A stretch of DNA of 14,714 nt from Pyrinomonadaceae bacterium (GTDB lineage: Bacteria; Acidobacteriota; Blastocatellia; Pyrinomonadales; Pyrinomonadaceae), in the NCBI GenBank assembly GCA_013813825.1, contig JACCRA010000242.1:1-14714 (forward strand), given 5' to 3'. Positions 1 to 7,122 of the stretch are shown piece by piece. Each line of letters begins with the position of its first letter. Positions within the stretch are counted from its first letter, which is position 1. The notes under the pieces were generated by a model. It saw nothing but the letters and a program-made list of their open reading frames with translations. It searched no databases and had not been told where the DNA came from. The position numbers were made by a program, and so were the translations under genes.

Positions 1-9
1 CGTCCTCGA

Positions 10-705
10 TTACTCGTAACGAGCGCGCCGGCCTGCTCTTCGGCCGCCCGCGAGGCTGTGAAAGAACGCCGCGAGCTTGCCCTCGTCTAACTCTCCGTCG
101 GTTCGCACGCCGCTGCACACGTCCACGCCAAAGGGACCAACCTCTCGGACGGCTCGTGCGATGTTGGCCGAATTCAACCCGCCGGCGAGGAACACTGGCA
201 CTAGCACGGCTTCACGAATCAGACGGCTGAGATTCCAATCGTGCGTGCGTCCCGTCCCTCCTAATTCCTTGACCGGCAACGACTGGTTCCCCGAATCCAG
301 CAAAATCGCATCGACCCCGGCAGCCACCCGCACAGCTTCGTCGATAGCTTCCGGCCCGCTCACGTGGACGACCTGTACGAGCGCGATGCCCGGCAGCGCG
401 CGGCGCAGTTCGTCGTAGCCTCCCGCCTCTAACCGATCACAGATTTGGATCGTGTTAGCGCCCGTTCGCTGCTGCTGCCTGATGATCGAGTTGGCGTCCT
501 GTCGGCAGGTCAACAAGAAAGACGAAACCGCCGGCGGTACGCGGCGGGCAATCTCCCCGATTGAGGCCTCCGCGATCACACCGGGGCCACTCGGCATCTC
601 TGAAACCAACCCGACGGCCGCCGCGCCATAACGGATCGCCAGCCAAGCCTCCGCCACGCTGCTGATGCAGCAAATCTTGACTCTCGGTTGATGCCAGGCT
701 TCCAC
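10..705 (-). CDS. TrpF-like (phosphoribosylanthranilate isomerase family) barrel protein
   Basis: A 231-residue protein of the phosphoribosylanthranilate isomerase family, a (beta/alpha)8 barrel. In the tryptophan pathway TrpF converts N-(5-phosphoribosyl)anthranilate to CdRP. Visible family marks are the N-terminal VKICCI strand (residues 9-14; Cys12 matches the catalytic Cys of KICG), ILLDSGN with Asp137 matching the catalytic Asp, GGTGRTHDW at 149-157, and the phosphate-binding segments AGGLNS (174-179) and DVCSGVRTDG (195-204). KICC replaces KICG and there are no trp genes around, so the true substrate may differ. The start is GTG; an in-frame TAA lies two codons upstream, and no later start precedes the first strand. 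It follows the VOC gene by 35 bases on the same strand and may be co-transcribed. The family is fairly certain; a role in tryptophan synthesis is not. Confidence 0.85.
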   Translation of the reverse strand: MEAWHQPRVKICCISSVAEAWLAIRYGAAAVGLVSEMPSGPGVIAEASIGEIARRVPPAVSSFLLTCRQDANSIIRQQQRTGANTIQICDRLEAGGYDELRRALPGIALVQVVHVSGPEAIDEAVRVAAGVDAILLDSGNQSLPVKELGGTGRTHDWNLSRLIREAVLVPVFLAGGLNSANIARAVREVGPFGVDVCSGVRTDGELDEGKLAAFFHSLAGGRRAGRRARYE

Positions 706-740
706 GTCTTAATCAAGGTAATAATAGTCTTCACTCATTT

Positions 741-1133
741 CTACTTTTTGAACTCAATCAAATCCCAAAGATTGCCGTATAAATCCGCGAACACGGCAAC
801 CGTTCCGTACTCCTCGTTTTTAGGTTTTCTGACAAAATTGATGCCTTGCGACTGCATATCTTTATAGTCTCTCCAAAAGTCATCGGTCTTCAAGAACAGA
901 AAAACTCTCCCACCCGTCTGGTTTCCGATGCGGCTTCTCTGTTCTTCGCCGACTCCTTTCGCCAGCAATAAACAACATTCTCCCGCTCCCTTCGGTGCGA
1001 CTACAACCCAACGCTTTGTTTCGCTCTGAACGGTGTCCTCTATCAGAGTGAAATTTAATTTCTCCGTATAAAATTTGATAGCTTCGTCATAGTCGTCTAC
1101 CACCAAAGCAATATGCGCGATACTTTGTTTCAT
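741..1133 (-). CDS. VOC family (glyoxalase/bleomycin-resistance fold) protein
   Basis: A 130-residue single-domain protein of the vicinal oxygen chelate superfamily, probably cytoplasmic. The first beta-alpha-beta module starts with IAHIALVVDDYDEAIKFYTE, with His7 in the usual metal-ligand position. The second module ends with the typical FADLYGNLWDLIEF, where Glu127 sits at the usual C-terminal metal-ligand position. The length is standard for one VOC polypeptide; such proteins pair as dimers to form the active site. Members include glyoxalase I, dioxygenases and antibiotic-binding proteins, and the sequence does not say which applies. The start is ATG without a clear Shine-Dalgarno. Its base composition is visibly more AT-rich than the flanking genes, which suggests recent acquisition. 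The trpF-like gene follows 35 bases downstream. Confidence 0.9.
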   Translation of the reverse strand: MKQSIAHIALVVDDYDEAIKFYTEKLNFTLIEDTVQSETKRWVVVAPKGAGECCLLLAKGVGEEQRSRIGNQTGGRVFLFLKTDDFWRDYKDMQSQGINFVRKPKNEEYGTVAVFADLYGNLWDLIEFKK

Positions 1134-1191
1134 ATTTTTTGTCTATAGGTGAGCCACGTATGTTTATGCCTAGAGGTGGGGCGCGTCACTG

Positions 1192-1219
1192 CTGTCATTC
1201 CTGTCAATCTTGTCTGTTC
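1192..1219. repeat. Degenerate short tandem repeat (CTGTCAATC-like)
   Basis: Three imperfect units of 9-10 bases lie between the VOC and VWA genes: CTGTCATTC, CTGTCAATCT, TGTCTGTTC. Similar short extragenic arrays based on AATCCTGT are known from many unrelated bacterial genomes. No function can be read from it. Confidence 0.35.
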
Positions 1220-1234
1220 CCGGCGCGGCTCGCT

Positions 1235-3043
1235 TTAGGGGACGGTGGTGACGGTGGCGCCGACCACCGGGCTGAGGCGGATTGCGGCGTCCTGCCGGCG
1301 CGCGAGGCGGACGCGGACGCGGCGTTCGGCTGCTGTCCCCGGCGCGTTCGAGGTGTAGCTGATCGTGTAGGCGGTGCGAAGTTGCGCGACCACGTCATCG
1401 TAGGCCCGCTGCAACTCGTCGAAGCGGGTGATCGGGTAGAAGACTCCGCCGGATGTTTCGGCCAGCTTGCGTCCTTCCACGGCGGCGCGCGAGGTGAGCG
1501 AGAGATAACGCGTGCGCGTCGGATCGAGCGACTGTGCGGCGTCGCCGGTGGCGAGGGCGGGCGCGTTCCCGGCCGGGACCAGTCCCGAAGGCAAATAGAG
1601 CGGATAGACGAGCGCGCCTGATTCGATAGTCGCTTCGAGCACGGCGGCGAACGAGACGAACGAGCGATTGTCGTCGCCATCGGAGATGAGCACGACGGCG
1701 GTGCGCTCGCCGCGCAGGGGGCTGAGCGTGTGGACGAGCGTGTAGGCCAGCGCGTCATAGACGGCGGTGCCCCCGCCGGCCTCGATGTCCTTGACGCGCT
1801 CGGCCAGTTGCTGCCGGTCGGTCGTGAAATCGGAGATCAGTTGCACGTCGTCACGAAAGCTGAGGATCGCGATGCGATCCTGCGGGCTGACCGTGCGGAG
1901 AAAATCGAGCGCGGCCTTGCGGACGAAGTCGAGCCGCTCTTCGACGCTGCCCGAGACGTCCAACAGCAGCACGAGATTAAACGGCGTGTTGGCCGGCGAC
2001 ACTTCGCCGACAGGTCGCTGCTCGCCGTTCTCGTAAACGTCGAAGTCGGCGGCTGTCAGTCCTTTGATCGCGCGACCGTTGAGGTCTGTGACGCTCGCGT
2101 TGACGCGGATGAGTTGCGCGCCCGAGGCTGCCGCCGTCGCGGGACTGGCGGGGCGCTGGAAAGCGGCGAGGCTGGGCGCGGCGCGGCGCGGCGGCAGCGT
2201 CACTGCGTACTCGCCGACGAACTTGGGCGCGATGGTGCGAATCGCTTCAATCAAATCCTCGTTCCCGCTGCGAATGATGGCGCGCGCCGCGTCGGTCAGT
2301 TTCCGCTCGCGGAGATCGCTCGGAATAGTCGCCGGATCGACGCCGAAGAGAACGACGCCGCGCGCCGTCTCCAGATCGAGCCGCACGCGATCCTCGCGGC
2401 CAGCCTCTTTGTCGCCCAAGCGCCCCACTATCTCAAAGCGCCCGCCGCGCCGCTCTTTCACCTCTCCCAATTCGAGTTCGCTCACAAAACGCGGGCGGCT
2501 CGCCGTCCAACGAAAGCTATACTTCAGGGCGTTGGTCGGCACGTCAACGCGAATCGTCCCGGTGTCAGTTGAGACAGACACTTCGCGTAATGCTCCCGAA
2601 ACGTCAACCGCGCCAGCGCCCGTCGCGACACGCACCTTCGAGCGCGCCGGCACGCGCAGGATGAGATCAATGCGACGACCGCCGCGCCCCTCGCCGCCCG
2701 GCGACGGCACCTCGATCTCGGTTGTGTTGTCCGATGCTTTAGCAATCACGTCTTGTTCGCCCACCGTCGCCGCGCCGCCGCCCGGCGCTTCCGCCCGCAA
2801 CGAGATCGTCCGCCGTTCTTCGTCAATCGGCGCGGCCACGATGGTCACGCGCCCGCTATAATTCTTCACGACGATCTCGCCCCGCGCCGACGCATTCAGT
2901 TCGCGCTCGAAGCTCTGGCCGACACCGACACACGCGCACGCGGCTAGCAGCAACGCAGTCAGGCATAAACGTCTGAGCTGGCGGTTGACAAAATTTGGCG
3001 CGCGTCGGACGTGGCGAAGCAGGGTCAAATTGCGGTACAACAT
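1235..3043 (-). CDS. Secreted VWA domain protein with beta-rich N-terminal domain (VWFA-related, acidobacterial type)
   Basis: About 602 residues from ATG 3043; a GTG directly before it could also start. The N-terminus has a long basic stretch then a hydrophobic run CLTALLLAACACVGVG (about residues 28-43), indicating export; LAAC could be a lipobox. Residues 55-190 hold short beta-strand repeats (VKNYSGRVTIVA, VATGAGAVDVSGALREV, STDTGTIRVDVP) resembling the DUF4097 adhesin-like beta-helix. Residues 310-570 match the VWFA-related domain common in Acidobacteria: DVYENGEQ, then a complete MIDAS of DVSGS (363-367), the GGGT Thr (427) and SDGDDN (455-460). VWA domains bind ligands through a metal ion, so a surface or periplasmic binding role is inferred. 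The gene is divergent from the GNAT gene across about 77 bases. Confidence 0.88.
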   Translation of the reverse strand: MLYRNLTLLRHVRRAPNFVNRQLRRLCLTALLLAACACVGVGQSFERELNASARGEIVVKNYSGRVTIVAAPIDEERRTISLRAEAPGGGAATVGEQDVIAKASDNTTEIEVPSPGGEGRGGRRIDLILRVPARSKVRVATGAGAVDVSGALREVSVSTDTGTIRVDVPTNALKYSFRWTASRPRFVSELELGEVKERRGGRFEIVGRLGDKEAGREDRVRLDLETARGVVLFGVDPATIPSDLRERKLTDAARAIIRSGNEDLIEAIRTIAPKFVGEYAVTLPPRRAAPSLAAFQRPASPATAAASGAQLIRVNASVTDLNGRAIKGLTAADFDVYENGEQRPVGEVSPANTPFNLVLLLDVSGSVEERLDFVRKAALDFLRTVSPQDRIAILSFRDDVQLISDFTTDRQQLAERVKDIEAGGGTAVYDALAYTLVHTLSPLRGERTAVVLISDGDDNRSFVSFAAVLEATIESGALVYPLYLPSGLVPAGNAPALATGDAAQSLDPTRTRYLSLTSRAAVEGRKLAETSGGVFYPITRFDELQRAYDDVVAQLRTAYTISYTSNAPGTAAERRVRVRLARRQDAAIRLSPVVGATVTTVP

Positions 3044-3120
3044 CACGCGCGATCTTGCCGAAACCGCACGCGCCGGTCAAGCGGGAAGCAAAGCCCCGAC
3101 GCAACTCGAAAGATCCGAAC

Positions 3121-3705
3121 TTGTCGCATAACGGCGAAAAGAATTTCCCCGCGCTCGAATCAGGGCGATTGCGCCTGCGTCAATTTATGGCGGCGGACCT
3201 CGCGGCGTTCGTCGCTTACCGTAACGATCCGCTCGTCGCGCGGTATCAAAGCTGGGAGACTTACGGCGAGCAGGAAGCAATCGAGTTTTTGCGTCATCAG
3301 GCGGACACGCGGCCGGGTGCGCCGGGCGAGTGGACGCAGTTCGCCGTCGAGTTGAAGGCGACGGGCGCGCTCGTCGGCGATTGCGCGTTGCACGTCAAGG
3401 CGGACGATGCGCGTCAAGGCGAGATCGGGTTCACGCTGGCGCGCGAGTATCAGGGGCGCGGCTACGCGGCGGAAGCAGTGGCGCGACTGCTGGACCACGT
3501 TTTCGCGGAGTTGCAACTGCATCGGGTGGTGGCGATCACGGATTGCGAAAACTCCGCGTCCGTCGCGCTACTCGAACGCTTAGGGCTACGGCGCGAGGGA
3601 CATTTCATCCAGAACGTGTGGTTCAAAGGGCGTTGGGGCAATGAGTATTTGTACGCCGTGCTCGCCGACGAGTGGCGGGGGAGTGAAATGATGAATGCGA
3701 AATGA
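3121..3705 (+). CDS. GNAT family N-acetyltransferase (RimJ/RimL type)
   Basis: A 194-residue acetyl-CoA-dependent acetyltransferase, cytoplasmic. The RimJ/RimL (Acetyltransf_3) subfamily is recognised by the opening ESGRLRLRQFMAADLAAF, the YQSWE segment, the acetyl-CoA pyrophosphate loop in LAREYQGRGYAAEAV (motif A, Q-x-R-G-x-A-like) and the C-terminal segment ITDCENSASVALLERLGLRREG, all in order. Family members acetylate protein N-termini or small molecules; the substrate here cannot be told. The frame is open back to TTG 2995, but that would overlap the VWA gene, and residues before 3121 show no family similarity. TTG 3121 with GAAAG upstream gives the normal family length and is preferred. 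It ends in TGA. The downstream gene on the same strand is 169 bases away, so probably a separate unit. Confidence 0.88.
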   Translation: MSHNGEKNFPALESGRLRLRQFMAADLAAFVAYRNDPLVARYQSWETYGEQEAIEFLRHQADTRPGAPGEWTQFAVELKATGALVGDCALHVKADDARQGEIGFTLAREYQGRGYAAEAVARLLDHVFAELQLHRVVAITDCENSASVALLERLGLRREGHFIQNVWFKGRWGNEYLYAVLADEWRGSEMMNAK

Positions 3706-3748
3706 TAAGTGATGAATAGAAGGCAGTTGCTCTCTGTTTTTATTTATT

Positions 3749-3792
3749 CTTCATCCATGCGTCTTCATCCTTGCTCTTGTGTCCTTTGTGAT
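3749..3792. repeat. Degenerate CTTCATCC / GTGTCCTTTGTG extragenic repeat
   Basis: Two CTTCATCC copies occur 14 bases apart (3749 and 3763), followed by TCTTGTGTCCTTTGTGATT. Short arrays built on TTTGTGTCCTTTGTG are widespread in bacterial intergenic DNA. It lies between the GNAT and serine hydrolase genes; function unknown. Confidence 0.3.
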
Positions 3793-3874
3793 TAAGTTGT
3801 TCGTTCTGGAGCAAACGATTCGAGTCGGTAATCGAGAAGTTCGGTGCTCCATTGTAATCGTGCTGAGAAGACAG

Positions 3875-5116
3875 ATGGCAACGACAAATTTCAAATGCTT
3901 ACTTGCGATTTTCGTTGGAGTCTGGTTGCTGGTGATCACGCCTTGCGTTGCACAGCCAACTGTTTCAGCCAAAGTTGACGAGTTCATCAAAGCCGAAATG
4001 CGACGGCAACGCATTCCCGGACTTTCGCTCGCCGTCATTCGTGACGGGCGGGCGATTATTGCCAAAGGTTATGGTCTTGCTAACGTCGAGCATCAAATTT
4101 TGGTCAAACCCGACACTGTCTTTCAATCCGGTTCAATCGGCAAACAGTTTACGGCGACGGCGATAATGATACTCGTCGAAGAAGGCAAGCTCTCGCTCGA
4201 CGACAAAATCAGCAAGCATTTCGCGGACACGCCCGAAAGCTGGAAAAATATCACCGTGCGGCATCTGCTCACGCACACTTCCGGGATGGCGGATTTTCCG
4301 CCCGACTTCGATTTGCGGCGCGACTACACGGAAGAAGAATTATTCGCTTACATTAAAGCAGTCCCGCTGGCCTATCAAACCGGTGCCAAATGGGATTACA
4401 CCGCTTTCGGCTACGTGCTGTCGGGCATTCTCGTTCGCCGCCTTACCGGAAAGTTTTACGGTGATTTTTTGCAGGAGCGTGTCTTTCAGCCGCTCGGTAT
4501 GAAGACGGCTCGCGTCATCTCGGAAGCCGACATCATTCCGAACCGTGCCGCCGGATACCGCCTCGTGGATGGCGATTTGAAAAATCAAGAATGGGTTTCG
4601 CCTTCAACGAACACGACCGCCGACGGCTCGCTTCATCACTCGATTCTCGATATGGCAAAGTGGGATGCCGCTCTCTACACCGACAAACCGCTCAAACAAT
4701 CGAGCCTCGCGCAGATGTGGATGCCCGTCAACTTGAGCGACGGCACGACGAAGGCTTACGGTCTTGGCTGGGACACGGACGAAATACGTGGTCGTCGCAT
4801 CGTCTATCACGGCGGCGCGTGGCAGGGTTTCAAATCCTTTATCGTCCGCTTTCCCGACGACAAACTGACCATTATCTTCTTCGCCAATTTGTGGCAGACG
4901 AATGAAATTAGACTCGCTCGCGGACTGATAGCGAAATTCTATCCCGAATTCGCGCTGCCTCTCGCCCAACCGCTTGAAGATAAAGAGCCGAAAGTAACCG
5001 CATCAGTCAGACGAGCTTTATTGCAGTTTGCCAAGGGCAAAGCCGACTCAAACCTTTTCACGCTTGAAGCGCGGGCTGAAATTTTCCCCAACCAAGCCGA
5101 ACAAATCGGCAAGTAG
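3875..5116 (+). CDS. Secreted serine hydrolase, beta-lactamase/class C PBP-like (C-terminus cut by in-frame TAG)
   Basis: A 413-residue exported hydrolase of the serine beta-lactamase/D-Ala-D-Ala peptidase superfamily. The start ATG 3875 has AGAAG just upstream and begins a signal peptide (basic MATTNFK, hydrophobic core, likely cleavage after CVA); an earlier ATG at 3779 would bury the signal. The nucleophile motif is SIGK (Ser87, Lys90). The YxN motif reads YTAFGY (Tyr175), with Ala177 where Asn is usual. The third motif is HGG (312-314) in VYHGGAWQG. The gene stops at TAG 5114-5116, but the same frame stays open for 59 codons with a plausible domain ending. GC content is lower than in the paralogue at 5481. 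Substrate unknown: peptide, ester or cell-wall peptide. A nonsense mutation or sequence error is likely; the catalytic domain itself is complete. Confidence 0.85.
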   Translation: MATTNFKCLLAIFVGVWLLVITPCVAQPTVSAKVDEFIKAEMRRQRIPGLSLAVIRDGRAIIAKGYGLANVEHQILVKPDTVFQSGSIGKQFTATAIMILVEEGKLSLDDKISKHFADTPESWKNITVRHLLTHTSGMADFPPDFDLRRDYTEEELFAYIKAVPLAYQTGAKWDYTAFGYVLSGILVRRLTGKFYGDFLQERVFQPLGMKTARVISEADIIPNRAAGYRLVDGDLKNQEWVSPSTNTTADGSLHHSILDMAKWDAALYTDKPLKQSSLAQMWMPVNLSDGTTKAYGLGWDTDEIRGRRIVYHGGAWQGFKSFIVRFPDDKLTIIFFANLWQTNEIRLARGLIAKFYPEFALPLAQPLEDKEPKVTASVRRALLQFAKGKADSNLFTLEARAEIFPNQAEQIGK

Positions 5117-5296
5117 CTGAACTTACTGAGTAATCCAATCGCAATAATTTATTCAAACGAATTGATCGAGCGCAGAGAGGAGAACGGACTACGAGTTTAT
5201 CGTTATCTGCTTAATGACTTGGAGACGACTTTGTTCTGCACTGTAAAACTGACGAAAGACGGTAAAATCGCCAGCCTCCAATTGAGGTCGGAATAA
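5117..5296 (+). pseudogene. Detached in-frame C-terminal remnant of the preceding serine hydrolase
   Basis: Immediately after TAG 5114-5116 the same frame is open for 59 codons, to TAA 5294-5296. It reads as protein rather than noise: ELIERREENGLRVYRYLL followed by LFCTVKLTKDGKIASLQLR, ending in SE. Alternating beta strands and a D-G-K-I turn are typical of the small C-terminal domain of related hydrolases (compare the NAQGQIAEMKID strand near the end of the paralogue). The residues around the stop (QIGK-stop-LNLL) suggest that the TAG replaced a sense codon such as TGG or CAG; which one is a guess. The piece has no start codon or ribosome site of its own. Confidence 0.7.
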
Positions 5297-5480
5297 GTTA
5301 CGATTGCCGGGCTATAGAGTTTATCTAATGAGAATATACCGTTTTCAATCCATGCCGCACCAAACAAACCATTGAACGCGAGCTTGAAACGGCGACTTTC
5401 TTATCGCGCTACGCGGTTTCTTTCATCTTGCGTGTTGCGGTTTCGCGCCGCGCCCATTCAGACGTTAAAGGAGTTATTTC
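5297..5480. other. Intergenic leader of the second serine hydrolase
   Basis: 184 bases without a credible gene. It ends in a strong Shine-Dalgarno, AAAGGAG at 5467-5473, seven bases before ATG 5481. A short frame starting at 5372 runs over this Shine-Dalgarno into the hydrolase and is a shadow. No convincing promoter pair or terminator was found. Confidence 0.5.
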
Positions 5481-7049
5481 ATGCGACAACGCTTAACGCG
5501 CTTTGGTTTTCTGTTCCTGATTTTGTTGATTGGGTCTGCCGTCGCGCCGGCGCAGACGCTCGAGGAAAAACTCAAAGAGATCGACGAGTATGCGGCGCGG
5601 GCGCGCGACGATTGGAAAGTGCCGGGCTTCGCGATGGCGATTGTGAAAGACGACAAGGTGGTGTGGGCCAAAGGTTACGGCGTGCGCGAGATGAACAAAC
5701 TGGAGACGGTGGATGCGAATACGGTCTTCGCCATCGCGTCGAACTCGAAGGCGTTCACCGCCGCCGCGCTGGCCATCCTCGTTGATGAAGGCAAGGTCAA
5801 GTGGGACGATCCGGTGACGAAATACCTGCCGTGGTTCCAACTCTCCGATCCTTACGTCACGCGCGAATTGACCATCCGCGATCTGCTCTCGCACCGCAGC
5901 GGGCTGGCGACTTTCGGCGGCGATCTGCTGTGGTACAACACGACTTACGACCGCGCCGAAATTCTGCGCCGCATCCGTTACCTGAAACCGACTTCGAGTT
6001 TCCGCTCGGCTTACGGCTACCAGAACATCATGTTCCTCGCGGCCGGCGAAGTGGTCGCCGCCGTCACCGGCCAAACGTGGGACCAATTTCTGCAAGCGCG
6101 CGTCTTCACACCGCTCGGCATGAAGCACACTTCGACGAGTATTAAAGTCTTTCAGCCCGGCGGCAACGTCGCGACGCCGCACAACGAGTTGGACGGGCGC
6201 TTGCGCGTCGTCCGCTACAGTAACAGCGACGGGTCGGGCGGCGCGGCGGCGATCAACTCCAGTGTCAGCGATCTGGCGCAGTGGATGCGCCTGCAACTCG
6301 GCCGCGGGAAGTACGACGGCAAGCAGATTTTCAGCCCCGCCGTCTCGCGCCAGATGTGGACGCCGCACACGATCATCCCCTTGAGCGAGGCGAGCGAAAA
6401 ATTCAACCCGACGCGCCACTTCCGCGCCTACGGCCTCGGCTGGTCTCTGAGCGACTACCACGGGCGCAAGATCGTGGAGCACGGCGGCGCGCTCGACGGA
6501 ATGCTCTCGCAGACCGGCCTGATGCCCGAAGAGAATCTCGGCGTCGTCGTCCTCACCAACAGCGAGACGGCGCTGCCCTCGCTGATGATGAACAAGGTGC
6601 TCGACGTGTTCCTCGGCGTCCCCCGGCGCGATTGGAGCGCGGAGATTTTAGAACGCACGAAGCAAGGCAAAATCGCCGTCGAGGCCGCCGCGAAAAAAAT
6701 TGAGGACGCTCGCGTGCAGGGAACCAAGCCTTCGCTCGCCACGTCGGCCTACGCCGGCGCTTACGGCGGCGACCTCTACGGCGAGGCGAAAGTGACGGAG
6801 GAGAATGGCCGGCTCGTGCTGCGGCTTACGCCCGCGCCAAATTTCGTCGGCGATTTGGAGCACTGGCAATATGACACTTTCCGCGTCAAGTGGCGCGACA
6901 GCGTCAACTACCCGTTCCCGCGCGGCTTCGTCACTTTCGTCCTCAACGCGCAAGGGCAGATCGCCGAGATGAAGATCGACGTGCCGAATCCCGATTTTGA
7001 CTTTAAGGAGTTGGAACTAAAGCGCACCGCTGCCGTTGCCGGTAAATAA
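5481..7049 (+). CDS. Secreted serine hydrolase with C-terminal DUF3471-like domain
   Basis: A 522-residue exported beta-lactamase/class C PBP-type hydrolase. The signal peptide is MRQRLTRF then FLFLILLIGSAV, with likely cleavage at APA|Q (residue 24/25). All three active-site motifs are present: SNSK (Ser87, Lys90), YQN (180-182) and HGG (334-336). Ser and Lys fall at the same residue numbers as in the upstream paralogue. Residues about 430-515 form an extra beta-rich domain of DUF3471 type (YAGAYGGDLYGEAKVTEENG, later FVTFVLNAQGQIAEMKID, ending in a FKELEL segment). The start is fixed by AAAGGAG seven bases upstream. Relatives act as D-Ala-D-Ala or D-amino-acid peptidases, esterases or beta-lactamases; the substrate cannot be assigned. 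GC is higher than in the first hydrolase, so the two are not a recent duplication. Confidence 0.92.
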   Translation: MRQRLTRFGFLFLILLIGSAVAPAQTLEEKLKEIDEYAARARDDWKVPGFAMAIVKDDKVVWAKGYGVREMNKLETVDANTVFAIASNSKAFTAAALAILVDEGKVKWDDPVTKYLPWFQLSDPYVTRELTIRDLLSHRSGLATFGGDLLWYNTTYDRAEILRRIRYLKPTSSFRSAYGYQNIMFLAAGEVVAAVTGQTWDQFLQARVFTPLGMKHTSTSIKVFQPGGNVATPHNELDGRLRVVRYSNSDGSGGAAAINSSVSDLAQWMRLQLGRGKYDGKQIFSPAVSRQMWTPHTIIPLSEASEKFNPTRHFRAYGLGWSLSDYHGRKIVEHGGALDGMLSQTGLMPEENLGVVVLTNSETALPSLMMNKVLDVFLGVPRRDWSAEILERTKQGKIAVEAAAKKIEDARVQGTKPSLATSAYAGAYGGDLYGEAKVTEENGRLVLRLTPAPNFVGDLEHWQYDTFRVKWRDSVNYPFPRGFVTFVLNAQGQIAEMKIDVPNPDFDFKELELKRTAAVAGK

Positions 7050-7122
7050 TTTCGCACGTCTCCCTCACAAAATCTGTCGGGACACGGGGCGGCAGTTGGC
7101 GTCAGAAACAAGAGAGGGCTGA

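Noticed and set aside
1730..2861. Long plus-strand frames opposite the VWA gene (1730-2572, 2064-2861)
   Set aside because: They lie wholly antisense to a gene with clear domains; their composition (Arg/Ser/Pro rich) is that of GC-rich shadow frames.
5372..5785. Plus-strand frame overlapping the second hydrolase start
   Set aside because: It runs over the strong Shine-Dalgarno of the hydrolase and becomes Arg-rich out-of-frame sequence.
5493..6482. 329-codon minus-strand frame opposite the second serine hydrolase
   Set aside because: Antisense to SxxK/YxN/HGG-containing coding sequence; the product is Arg/Ala/Val-rich with no domain.
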